From positions 365,501 to 429,500 of the forward strand of contig JAPMOS010000002.1 of the NCBI GenBank assembly GCA_027972325.1: DNA of 64,000 bases. Direction: 5' to 3'. Position 1 is the stretch's first letter. Every line of letters begins with the position of its first letter. The notes beneath the pieces were generated by a model that saw nothing but the letters and a program-made list of their open reading frames with translations, was not told the origin of the DNA and searched no databases. This document shows, piece by piece, positions 10,547 to 21,323 of this stretch. The stretch comes from Paratrimastix pyriformis (taxonomy: Eukaryota; Preaxostyla; Paratrimastigidae). The translations under genes and the position numbers were made by a program.

Positions 10547-11881
10547 ATGACACAACCTCTTCCCAACATGAAACATTCGTTTACGAGAAGTCCGTCTTTT
10601 TCGTCCGTTGGTCTGATTGCCACTCCATTTACCCTAGGATTATTATCGTCGCATGAGCTCCCACAACTCAAACAAGACAAAACTCGGAAAGGTCCGGATT
10701 TCTTTTGCCTGCATCTCAACATTAGCTGGTTTGGGCTCCTTCCCATCGCAGAGGCCGAAGAGAAACCAGCACCAAAGAAGTACACTTACGAACACCCCAC
10801 CCTGACTCGGGTGTTGATCTGCGACCTGATCGACGACATTCTCAGTGGGGTTCTTGGTCTCTTGCACCCCCTGGTTGGCATGATCTATGACATTTTCAAA
10901 CTGTCTGTATCCCACCAAACCCGACCACCAATATCCCGCTCCGCTAGCAACGTGACTCCCTCGGGATCCATCGGGATGTATCTGACGGGCCTGATGCTTG
11001 TCACACCCCGGCCACATCCACACCACCCCCTGTCGACGGCCGTACCACGACCCCTGTCCGGGGGAATGCCGAGGCGCAGGAGACGCACCCCTGACGCGGA
11101 CGACGCCGATGATGAGTCCGACTCGGCCACCCGACCCGTCATCCGGGTCACGGGCATACCGGCCTCGCCTACCTCCCCCCGGCATGGCCCTGCTTCTCCC
11201 TCCTCCATCATCTCGACTTCGTACGACCGGGCGCCACACCTCAGGCGGCTGGGTCAGTCACTCTTTGAGTTCGCCATCCGGTTTGGCGCCCAGCAACTCG
11301 GCCAGGCGGCCTTCGGTGATGGGACGGCGCCCCCGGCTGTGGCTGCTGCCTCGCGTGCTGCCGTCGCCGCAAACAGCTCGCCGGAGGAGACTACCGACGA
11401 TACCCTGACCGATGAGGTCGGAAGTGTGGCTTCAACCGCGGCAGGTCCGCAGCGTGCCCCTTTTTCTTCGTCATCTCCCGCTCGATTTCTTTGCTGTTTA
11501 GCGGTCCACACGACCATCCCAACACACCCCAATGGCTTCGTGTCGCAATTTTTGGGAGCGCCGCCACATCGATCGGCCCGACAGACTCCCTCGATCAGCT
11601 ACCGCATGACCCAACGGCTGCAGATGTGGGCCGAACACGCGCTCTCCCTGGACGATCCAAACAGCCAGGCGGCGAAGATTCTTTCGAAACTGATCGTGGT
11701 GGACGGAGCGACGATGGGTGTTGCCGCTTTGGGGCTCCTCGATATGGCCACGACCCTGGCCAGCCCCAACAGGCAACGAATCGCCGATCGGCTATTTTCA
11801 ACGACGCTGGTGCATCGCAGGCTCGTGGTGCCCTCGAAGAAGAAGCCTCTCACGCCGACGGAAAGGAAGAAGCATTTGTAA
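10547..11881 (+). CDS. Unrecognised protein, four predicted exons
   Basis: The frame is open from the ATG at 10547 to the stop at 11881. Three internal segments look like introns: 10692-10751, 10903-10947 and 11445-11501, with donors GTCCGG, GTCTGT and GTCCGC and AG acceptors. All three are multiples of three and lack stops, so the unspliced frame stays open. The spliced product would be about 390 residues. It has a conserved-looking block YTYEHPTLTRVLICDLIDD followed by a hydrophobic ILSGVLGLLHPLVGMIYDIF, a low-complexity Pro/Arg/Asp-rich middle, a helical LRRLGQSLFEFAIRFGAQQL segment and a basic end (KKKPLTPTERKKHL). A membrane-associated protein is possible. I do not recognise the family, and no function is assigned. 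Confidence 0.55.
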   Translation: MTQPLPNMKHSFTRSPSFSSVGLIATPFTLGLLSSHELPQLKQDKTRKGPDFFCLHLNISWFGLLPIAEAEEKPAPKKYTYEHPTLTRVLICDLIDDILSGVLGLLHPLVGMIYDIFKLSVSHQTRPPISRSASNVTPSGSIGMYLTGLMLVTPRPHPHHPLSTAVPRPLSGGMPRRRRRTPDADDADDESDSATRPVIRVTGIPASPTSPRHGPASPSSIISTSYDRAPHLRRLGQSLFEFAIRFGAQQLGQAAFGDGTAPPAVAAASRAAVAANSSPEETTDDTLTDEVGSVASTAAGPQRAPFSSSSPARFLCCLAVHTTIPTHPNGFVSQFLGAPPHRSARQTPSISYRMTQRLQMWAEHALSLDDPNSQAAKILSKLIVVDGATMGVAALGLLDMATTLASPNRQRIADRLFSTTLVHRRLVVPSKKKPLTPTERKKHL

Positions 11882-12203
11882 AGCTGATTGTAACTACAGT
11901 CACCACCCCATTTGAATGTTTGAATGGGTTCGCCGGCGCCTGGCAGACCACCCGCGGGTTGTTCGCTAAATCGATTTTTCGGTTTGAACTGCGCCCCACC
12001 GCTCCTGTGCGATGAAAGGTCGGAGAGAGTGCCCCGTCCCCGCTTTCGGATTCAATCGGTATTTTTCTTTGGGGTTGGCGCTCCTGGACAACAGACGGCC
12101 TTCCTGACGACGATACCGAAGGGTTTCGTCAGGCCCGGGTCATCCAGGGTCCGGCTGGCTCGCTCTGTCCCCCCCCTTACGAGACACCCATTTTTATTGA
12201 TAG
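11882..12203. other. Gap between the unknown gene and the first recognisable APC1 exon
   Basis: Nothing is recognised here. The N-terminal half of APC1 would be expected at or before this point but is not seen. The region may hold a short or divergent first exon. Confidence 0.4.
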
Positions 12204-15200
12204 ATAACCAACGTCTCGTGCGCTCACTTCGATTCCGCGAAGATCGTCGGTTCGAGGAGGCATGCCGACTGCTGTGCAGTTCCCATCCGATCCAGTTGCG
12301 CAAGCCATCCCCAAACGACCTCTCTGAAGTGGATATCGCAACCCTCCAAATTCGACTTCAAATGAACGCACAGGTCTGCTTCACCCCTTCACACAAGCAT
12401 CATCGACCGGGACACATTATCATTATTTTAGCGAACCCTCGCGCTGCCTGTTGGCCGCGGGGCTCTCACCCTCGGGACAGCTCCGCCACTTCCCATTGAG
12501 CCGCTGCCCGTGCCAAGCATTATGCTCGCCGGTCTGAATATTTTGTTATTTTTTCTAAGTCGATTTTTATGTCTCGCTCCCTTGGGGTTGGTGCCTCTAT
12601 TTTCGGGGGGACAGGTCGGCTGGTCCCCGGGGATGCCCAGATCGACATGGATCTTGGGGGAATGTCCGAGGAGGCGCTGCACTGGCCCAGTTTTCACAAC
12701 GGTGCCGCGGTGGGCCTGCGCGCCAAGGCCGAGATGAGCAGCCAGGTCGGTCGACATCGCCCTTTTGCCTTGTGGCTATCCCCGTGGCGGATATCCCCAT
12801 GTGGATTCGCCCCTCCATCGTTCCATGTGGTCCCATCATCATTCACCCCGCGATCCATCGGCGAAACATCCAACACCCGTTCATCCAATCATCATCATCC
12901 CCTTCCAATCAACCACATCGTCATTCTCACCACACCGCCCCCACCCCACGCCAGCTGACCCGGACCTGGGTCCTCGGCTGCGCCCGCTCTCGCCAAGCCC
13001 CGGCCAACACCCGGGCCGGCGTTCTGCTGGGGCTGGGGCTCCGCGGGCAGCTGCGAGCACTCTGGCGCCAAGATGTGGCGGCTCTGCTGCCCCCGCCCCT
13101 GCCCCCCGGCGCGCGGGTGGTGGGCGACCCGGCTAACATGCTCACGGCCGCGGGGGCCGGGGCCGCCTCCTCGGCAGGGAACTCGCTCACGGTCTGAACA
13201 CCCATGCCTGGGATGACAGCTGTCTCTGTGTCGAACACTGTGTACCTCACAGGCTCACAGTCCCTTACTCTGTTTTGACACAATGGACACGCACGGTCAT
13301 GCACACTTGTTTTTTTTTTTTTGTTTTTTTTTTGCTGCCTGGGCGTCTCACATGCAATGAAGTGCACACACGCGCACACTGGATTGGCATGCACACCGGA
13401 CTGGCACACACACTGTGGATCGACCTGCACACCGGACTGACACACACACTGTGGATCGACATGCACACCGGACTGACACACACACTGTGGATTGACATGC
13501 ACACCGGACTGACACACACACTGTGGATTGACATGCACACCGGACTGGCACACACACACACACTGGATCGACATGCACACCGGACTGACACACACGCACA
13601 CATTTGCAGGGCCCGCTGCCTCTAGTTGGCCTGGCCATCGGCCTTGGGGCGTCCCATATGCAGTGGAGCACCCTAGCCCCCCACGTCGACCAGGCCTTGC
13701 GGGCATGGGTCCCGTCCCTGGCCCAGTCGACTTCTCCCGGAGCACCAGCAGCCTCCGCCGCCGCCCTGATGGCCACTGAACAGGACGTGCCAAGACAGGT
13801 CCGTGTGATGGTGGCGATGATGATTGGATGATGATTGGATGATGATGATTGGATAATGATGCTTGGCCCTGCTACCGAATGACGATCCTTCCTGTTGTTG
13901 ATCCCACGCCCCCGCCGGCCTCCCCACCCCCACCACCCAGCTGCAGGCCAGCCGCGGCCTGGTCCGTGCGGGTGCCCTGATTGGACTTGGGCTGCTCCAC
14001 TGCGGGACGGCCCATCGCTGGCTGGCCCAGGCGCTGGTCTCCGAGGAGCTGCCGTGCACCCATCTGGCGCTTGATGACCCCGGGGCGCCCTGCCATGCCA
14101 CCGCGGCCGGACTCGCGCTCGGTCCGCCATGTGTCCTGTGCCGTCATCCACGATGTATATGGGGTTCCATGCCTGAATTCAGGCATCAAGTCGCGATGGC
14201 CGAGTGGTTAAGGCGAGAGGAGACTAGAAATCTCTTGGGGCTTCCCCGCGTAGGTTCAAATCCTGCTCGCGACGACTTAATTTTCTTTTTCCCCATTTTT
14301 ATCCACCTCAAGGGCTGGTGACCCTGGGCCGGGGCGGGACGGCTGCCGGCCTGGCGGATGCCGGGCTGGAGGGGCGCCTCTGGTCGATGATGCGACTGGA
14401 ACCCCGGGGTGATGAACTCATGCCGCTTGGGGACCCGACCATGGCCAGGGCCGACGCGGCCCCCGTGTCCATCCGTCCGTCCCTCCTCATTTCATTGCCC
14501 ACCCCTTCCTGTTGGCAACGCTGCCCCCGTGCCCACCCCCTTTCCTTCGAGTGGGCGGCGCGTGCTGCTCACCACCCCCTCCCACCTCCCACCCCCATCA
14601 CCAGGTTATCGCGCACCCCACAACCTTACGTTTCTCATGGTGACCCGCAACCCACCAACCTCCCCTCCCCTCCCACTCACCACCCCCGCGCACACAGCCA
14701 CCCCACTTGCCACCCTGCCCTCGCCGGCCCGCGCCCTCGCCGCCCTGGTCCTCTCCGAACCCATCCCGGGCATCGACCCGCCCGTCGGCCTGCCGCTCCG
14801 CCCCCTGGCGACCGGCCAGCCCATTCTGGCCGCCTGCCATCCGAATCCCGAGGAATTCTGGGCGTGGCGGGCCGTGGCCGAGCCAGAATTGACAGCTGGT
14901 GGAGAGCGGGGCGGCATGGGGGGCCTGACGGTGCCGGCGGAGGGGTCTGAGAAGGCCGCCAGGAGACGACGCGCCATGGCGAGTGCGCGCGGGCCGGCGC
15001 TGACGGCCGCTGGTCTGGTTGGATGGGGAGGGCTGACTGGATCGTCGATGATCATCACCATTGTCACCGTCGTCGTCGTCATCATCATCAGTATCATCAT
15101 CATCGTCAGAACCATCACCACCATCATCACCGTCGTCGTCGTCGTCATCATCAACATCATCACCACATCATCGTCATCACCTCCCACAACCCCCACAACC

Positions 15201-18200
15201 CCCACATCAACACCATCAGCACCAATCATCATCATCCGGTCATCATCATCATCATCCAGAGATCGTCACCACTCACCTCATCGTCCCCTCCCGCCCCTCC
15301 CACACCCCAGGGGCTACGGTGGGGCTGGGGCTGATGTACCTGCGGACGAACAACCCGCTTGCCGCCTCGCGGCTGGCCCTGCCCCAGACCCCATACCTGC
15401 TCGAGGTCCCTCCCTGCCCCTCCTGACAGCCCCTGTCCCCCCTGTCCCATCTTGATCTATTTTCCGTTTGGAACCAGCGGGGAATGCAAATCTAATCAAT
15501 TTTCGAATCCTATTCTGGGTCTGTTCCCCGGGTGCAGTTTATCCGACCGGAGCTGGTCATCCTGCGCGTCTGCTGTGCTGCCCTCGTCACCTGGGTCAGT
15601 ACCACCACCCAGCCTCGTCACTTGCCCCTATACTACTTGCCCCCCGATCCCCACTATGTCCCCCGCGATGCCCCCCGCTATGCCCCACATCACCCACTTC
15701 GTCATCATCGTCACCACCACCAACCCACCACCATTGTCATCACCACTGCCATCATCTCATCATCATCACCACCATCCATCATCATCACCATCATCATCAT
15801 TACCATCATCATCACCCACCATCATCATCATCATCACCACCACCTGTCTTCCAGGACGACATCCGACCTACCGTGGATTGGGTCCAGTCACAGGCGCCGC
15901 CCTTCCTGGTGGCCCAGCTGCGGCGCGCCCAGAAGGGAATGTCCGCACACCTCAGACACACTGCCCAGGCCTATGCATCACAGACCGTCACGCATGGCTG
16001 CTGTATGGCACAGGCCACACATGCCACACACAATGATGCATTATTCCGAGTGGTGGTAGCCACAATTGCGGCGCGCCCAGAAGGGAACCTCAGACACACT
16101 GGCCAGACCTCCCTGTGTCACAGACCGTCACACATGCTGCTGGATGACACATAGCGCACATGTCACGAAGACGGATTCCTGGTGGTAGCCCAACTGCGGC
16201 GTGCCCAGAAGGGAATGTCGACACTGCATCCTCCTCCTCCCCCCCCCCACCCCCCCCCCCCACCCACCCACCCCAGCCCCCCCGACACATACCGCACACA
16301 TACCACCGCACAAATACCACCGCACACACGCAAATCATTGCGCACACCAGCCTCCCATATTCCTGGGGGGCGATTGGGTTGTGGTGGTGAGAAGATGCTC
16401 GATGTTCAAATCACGCTCTCCCTTGAGGACTCGCGGATGCCGTGGTGGTGGTGGTGGGCCCGTACCTTTCCCTTGGCCGGCGTTCTTGCTGATATTCCTC
16501 TGCTGGTGGTGATGTGGCGGGCTGGTGGCGGCGGCTGTTGGTGACGGGTTGGTGGTGATGGGTGGTGATGCGGGTGGTGGGGTGCCGGGCAGACTCGCAC
16601 TCGATGCCGATTTGGAGGGTCTCGTCCAGGTCCGTCCTCCTCGCGCCCCTCGCGCCCTCTCTCGCCTCCGAAAATAAGACCCCACCTCCATCCCGCTTCC
16701 CTGCCCTCTCCCCCATGCCCTCTACCCCCTGCCCTCTACCCCTTGCCCTCTTCCCTGCCCTCTTCCCTGCCTCACCATTGCCCTCACATACCCTTCCCTC
16801 CCCCCCTCCCCCCTTCCCCCCCCCTCCCCTCTGCTCTCTCCCCCACCTGCTACCATACCCCCACGCACCCCACCATCGCTACACAACCACTTGCTCCCGT
16901 CCCGACCTCATCCCATCCCCACTCCCCGGCCCCACCCCGCCCCACAGTCATACGCAGCCGTCCTGGCGGGTTCCTGTCTCGCCATCGGCCTGCGCTACGC
17001 GGGCAGTCACAACCCGGCCGCCCGCACCTGCATTTTGCAGATCGCCCGTCTGCTCTCCGTCCCGCTCGTCCTGCCCGCTGCTGCTGCCGTGGACGGGGCG
17101 ATGAAGACGGGGGCGGGGGATGAGGGTGGAAGCGGCCTGGGGGATGTCGATGGCGAGGCTGCGGACCCGCTGGCGGCCGTGCTGGGCAGGCGGCTGGCCC
17201 TGGATCGACACACATTGGTCCGCGCCTTGTGCCTGTTTGGGTGCTGTGCTGTGCTGTGCTGTGCTGTGCTGTGCTGTGCTGTGCTGTGCTGTGCTGTGCT
17301 GTGCTGTGCTGTGCTGTGCTGTGCTGTGCTGTGCTGTGCTGTGCTGTGCTGTGCTGTGCTGTGCTGTGCTGTGCTGTGTTGTGCTGTGCTGTGCTGTGCT
17401 GTGCTGTGCTGTGCTGTGCTGTGCTGTGCTGTGTTGTGCTGTGCTGTGCTGTGCTGTGCTGTGCTGTGCTGTGCTGTGCTGTGCTGTGCTGTGCTGTGCT
17501 GTGCTGTGCTGTCTGGCTGCTGGGCAGGCGGCTGGCCCTGGATCGACACACATTGGTCCGCGCCTTGCCTGTGCCTTGAGCTGTTTCTGCGTCTGTGTCT
17601 ATGCTTGTGCCGTGCCCGCACGCACACCCGACGCGACACCTGACACAGGCCCCACACACACACCCGACAGACCCGCCGTCATGCGTCACATACCCACCAC
17701 CCGCCAAACCACGACACCCGACCCGCACGCACCACCCCCAGGACGCCCTGGCTCCACTTCTCGGCCTGGCGGCCGCCTGCGTCATGTCGGGCACTGGAGA
17801 CCTGCCCACCTTCCGCTACCTGCGCTGGGCCATTGGCCGGCTGCGCCCTCCGCGCAGCGAGCTGGCCGAATGGGTGGCTGCCAGGCAGCGGCATGCCCAG
17901 GGGCCGCCCGGCCGCCCGCCGCCCGTGGTGCCGATGACCCGGTACGGGCAGCACATGGCCATTGGGATGGCCGTGGGATGGCTGCATCTGGGCGGGTCTG
18001 TGGTGGTGATGGGCATGTGGATGTGGATGTGGATGGCCATTGTGATGGCCGTGGGATGGCTGCAATCGTCTTGGACATGAGGGGCAGCATATGGCCATTG
18101 GGATGGCCGTGGGATGGCTGCATCTGGGCGGGTCTGTTGAGGGTGATGGACATGGACATGGGGACGTATGGATTGGATTGGCACATGGCCATTTGGGTGG

Positions 18201-21070
18201 GGGTGGTTGCATCTGTTGTGGGTACATGAGTGCTGACCTTCCGCACACACACCACCATCACCTATCTACCACATATTACATGCCCAACCACCCACCGCCC
18301 ACCAGGGGCCGGCTGACCTTCCGGACGGGATGCCCGGTGGCCGTGGCGACGCTGCTCGCCTCCATATGGCCCGCCCTGCCCCGCGGCCCGGCAGACAATG
18401 TCGAGCAGCTCCAGGTCTGGTGTCGCAATGCACCCCCCATTCCCCCACCCCATCCCATCCCATCCAAACGAGTCATCATTCATGTCGAGCAGCTCCAGAC
18501 AGGTCTGGGATATCGGCACCGTCCCCCTCCCCCATCCCCCGCGCCTCCATCCCCCTCCCCTCGCCTCCCTCGCCTCCCTCGCCTCCCTCCCTCGCCTCCC
18601 TCCTCCCCTCGCCTCCCCTCGCCTCCCCTCGCCTCCCCTCGCCCCTCGCCCCCCCTCGCCCCCCCCCCTCGCCCCCCTCGCCTCACGCACTGGCCTGCGA
18701 GCCTGCTCCCATCGAGTGCTGCTGACAGCCGTCTGGTACAGACGCACACGCGGAGGCGCCCCACTTCTTACTCTCTCACACTTTTTCACATTCCGGCCAA
18801 CACACACATACACGCCAGGCGCTGCGTCACCTGTACGCGCTGGCCTGCGAGCCTGCCCTGATCGAGTGCTGTGCGGCCTCAACCGGCCTCAGCTGCCCCG
18901 CCCCCCTCCGCCTCCACGTCCTCCAACCCGCCCCGACACCGCCGCCATGCCCCGGTAACAGCCACCATCCCCACAACACCAGCCGTCATGACCGACCGAG
19001 TGATGAGCACGATGATGATGGCGAGCGGGCGGCGGGGCATGGACGGCGTGGGTTGGGATGGGTGACGACGACCCCCAGTGGGACGGGCATTCTGGCTGCC
19101 CTTGGTCTGCCGATGGGATTGCTGGTGCGGTGCGGAGAGCATAAGATGGTGACACCTGGGTATGGGGACGGGCATTCTGGGTTGGCCTGTTGATGTGCAC
19201 TGGGGTTGCTGATGCGGGGTGATGGGATGGGATTGGGGTCTGGAGATGAGGGTGATATCACCTGGGATGAGTTCCGGACCCATTCACCATCTGCGCACCC
19301 CCCCCCCCCCCCCGTCCTCTCAACCTCTCTCATCCTCTCATCCTCCCATACTCATTCCCATTCATTCCCCCATCCCCCTCTCCAGCGTCCCCGCCATCCA
19401 CCAGCCCCACCGCCGCCGCCTCAGCCGCTGCTGCTGCCGCCATGTCCCCCTCCACCCCAACCCCCAACCATGCCGCAGCACCAACCTCGGCAACACCCAC
19501 CAGCGCCTCCTCCGTCATGCGGGGCGCCTTTTTCGCAAGTCCGCCGGCCGCCATGCGATTTGTGACAACAACAGCCACAACCACCCCCAACGCACCACCC
19601 ACATCATCCCCATCATCAGCGGCGCCAGCGCCAGTAACAAGAGCATTTGCACTGGTGATGACAACACCATCATCCTCATCCTCATCCTCATCGGCATCAG
19701 CAGCAGCCGTCACCCCAACCCGTCCGCCGCCACCCAAATCCGGGTTGATCACCCCGACCCCGACCGCCCCCCGCTCATCATCATCCCTCTCCAGCTCACC
19801 CGTCTCCCTCTCCCCTCCCGCCGCCCCCACCCCCGCGGCACCGGCGGGCGGCACCCCAAGTCCACTGCGCACGCCATACCAACGCCCCAAGCCGCCGAGC
19901 CCGCAGCAGCAGCAGCAGCCATCAGCATCAGGAAACCCGGCCTCTCCATATGATCCCGTTGGTGCGACGGTGGGCCCGGCACTGTTCTCGCCCCCGAGGC
20001 TGACTGCTTACCGGCCCACCCCACCCGATCATCATCAACAACATCAACAACAAACACAGGCCATCATCTCCACTCCCCCGAGCAACCCCACCACCGCCTC
20101 CCACCGCGATCCATCATCATCATCTTCATCGCACCATCCCACATCCGGCTGTGGGGTGGACTCACCCCTGGGGCGTAGCCCACACCTACTCCGGTTGCAG
20201 TGTCCATGCCCGTCCCCGCGTGGGCCCCTGGGCCTTTTCCGTATGTTTCTGGCCAGGGCCCCAAATCTTGCGGCTCCAACCCCGGTCCCACTTGCCCTGC
20301 CCATTCCGGGCCCACCACCCGGCTGGCAGCTTGCCGTCTGCCACGCGGTGGCCCCCTGTCTGCTGCCCGTGCCCTTTGGCCAGCTCTGGGCGGTGGAGCT
20401 GGGGCCGGAGGCCGCGGGGCAGTACGGGCCCATGGACCCGCTGTTGATCGGACCCACAACCGCGAATACCACCACCACCACCACCACCACCACCACCACC
20501 ACCACCACACCCCTGCCGCACCACCCGGCCATTCCCCCGTCTCACATCGCCCAGTTGCCCTGGTCGCCCGCATACCGCGCCCTTCCGCCCGTCGTGTGGC
20601 TCCACCCCCGGCAAGCCCCCGCCCCCACCCCTGCCACCGCCCCCGGATCGGCCGCCACTCCACTGCTGGACTCGCTCCTGGGTGAGATCTACGGTTCGTC
20701 CCCCATGGGGACCCACCTTGACCCTGCCGAGCGCGCCGCCCGGCTTGCGGTCCGGGCCAAGCTGCACGGACGGCCCGTGCTGCCCGTCAGCAGCACAGTG
20801 GCGCGGGCGCGGGCAGCTCTGGGCATAGTCGAGACGGCCGGGGAGGGCGAGGTGGATGCGGCCCCACTGTTTGGGTCAGAGCGGGTGGAACGGCTCCGAC
20901 GGGCCTTGGCCCGGGTGGGGATGCTGCCCGACATGGGAGGCCAGGGGCGGGGCGAGGATGACCAGGGGGGTGATGATGACCACCAGGGTCATGATGGTGA
21001 TGAGGGTCAGCAAGGTGATGCCGACCACCAACAAGAGGAAGACGTGGACATGATCGATGACCCACAATAA
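12204..21070 (+). CDS. APC1: Anaphase-promoting complex subunit 1 (C-terminal half recognisable)
   Basis: APC1 is the large scaffold of the APC/C ubiquitin ligase. Predicted exons are 12204-12373, 12561-12745, 12955-13191, 13610-13798, 13941-14121, 14313 to about 14466, an unclear stretch in 14600-15000, 15311-15405, 15538-15594, 15855-15940, 16593-16629, 16948-17217, 17742-17995, 18306-18414, 18819-18954 and 19386-21070. Diagnostic matches to animal APC1, in order, are REDRRFEEACRLL, WPSFHNGAAVGL, AGVLLGLGLRGQL, GLAIGLGASHM, GLGLLHCGTAHRW, GLGLMYLRTNNPLA, DDIRPTVDWV, GSCLAIGLRYAGS, MSGTGDLPTFRYLRW, HMAIGMAVGWLHLGG, PADNVEQLQ and ALRHLYALACEPALI: the PC-repeat ring. The last exon is Ser/Thr/Pro-rich but contains APCLLPVPFGQLWAVELGP, aligning to the post-ring domain, and ends in an acidic Gln/Asp tail. 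The WD40-containing N-terminal half is not found, so the gene may be short, divergent or broken at its 5' end. Confidence 0.85.
13371..13600 (+). repeat. 36-bp minisatellite in an APC1 intron
   Basis: About six units related to CACACCGGACTGACACACAC plus ACTGTGGATCGACATG, with small variations. The array fills most of the intron between the exons ending at 13191 and starting at 13610. Confidence 0.85.
14171..14184. repeat. 14-bp perfect palindrome upstream of the tRNA
   Basis: GCCTGAATTCAGGC is perfectly self-complementary and lies six bases before the tRNA-Ser 5' end. Its role is unknown. Confidence 0.6.
14190..14274 (+). tRNA. tRNA-Ser (anticodon AGA), nested in an APC1 intron
   Basis: An 85-nt cloverleaf. 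The 7-bp acceptor stem is GTCGCGA/TCGCGAC with discriminator G, and the D arm is GCC/GGC. A 5-bp anticodon stem GGAGA/TCTCT (one G-U pair) closes the loop CTAGAAA with anticodon AGA. The long variable arm GGGG-CTT-CCCC is typical of serine tRNAs, and the T arm is GTAGG-TTCAAAT-CCTGC. The A box (TGGCCGAGTGG) and B box (GGTTCAAATCC) are intact and a TTTT pol III stop follows at about 14281. It has no intron and lies in the APC1 intron 14122-14312, same strand. CCA is not encoded. Confidence 0.95.
15050..15290 (+). repeat. (ATC)n/(CAC)n-rich microsatellite in APC1 intron
   Basis: Imperfect ATC/GTC/CAC trinucleotide sequence fills the intron before the exon at 15311. The His/Ser/Ile-only frames across it are not real coding sequence. 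Confidence 0.85.
15700..15845 (+). repeat. (ATC)n/(CAC)n microsatellite in APC1 intron
   Basis: Trinucleotide-rich intron sequence immediately before the acceptor of the exon at 15855. Confidence 0.85.
17239..17512 (+). repeat. (TGTGC)n satellite in APC1 intron
   Basis: About 54 tandem copies of the pentamer TGTGC, with only two or three T-for-C changes (near 17378 and 17433). The array sits directly after a donor site. It is bracketed by two copies of the preceding exon end: 17187-17226 (true exon edge) and 17520-17560 (echo). Confidence 0.95.
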
Positions 21071-21308
21071 GAGTTCTGCCGCCCCCACCGATTTCCGTTT
21101 CCCTTCGCCTCCTCCTCGTATACGAGGTTGGACACGTTATCTCTGTATTGAGTTTGTTTTTCTCCCCATCCCCTGACTCTCTCCAAAACAGGGAAGAGCT
21201 ACGCAGAGGCACCGTTCAAACCCACCATTACAAATCTTGGGAGTCGACGCATTTGGGCACAACGGTCTGCACGTGAATCGCTGACGAGGTGACAGAACCA
21301 GCGTGACC
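21071..21308. other. Short gap between APC1 and the LINE insertion
   Basis: No gene is seen. It probably holds the APC1 3' end and the upstream region of LRR gene 4, which the LINE has now split. Confidence 0.4.
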
Positions 21309-21323
21309 CAACCGCCCAGGCAG
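21309..21323 (+). repeat. Left target-site duplication (15 bp)
   Basis: CAACCGCCCAGGCAG, identical to 24057-24071 directly after the poly(A) tail. Matching copies at the two ends of a poly(A)-ended insert are the signature of target-primed reverse transcription. Confidence 0.9.

Noticed and set aside
13371-13600. Possible CRISPR-like array
   Set aside because: The 36-bp units follow each other with no unique spacers, in a spliceosomal intron of a eukaryotic gene, so it is a minisatellite.
17229-17643. Long Cys/Ala/Val/Leu or Gln/His/Ser-rich open frames on both strands
   Set aside because: They are translations of the TGTGC satellite, open in several frames on both strands, and cross a clear intron of APC1.
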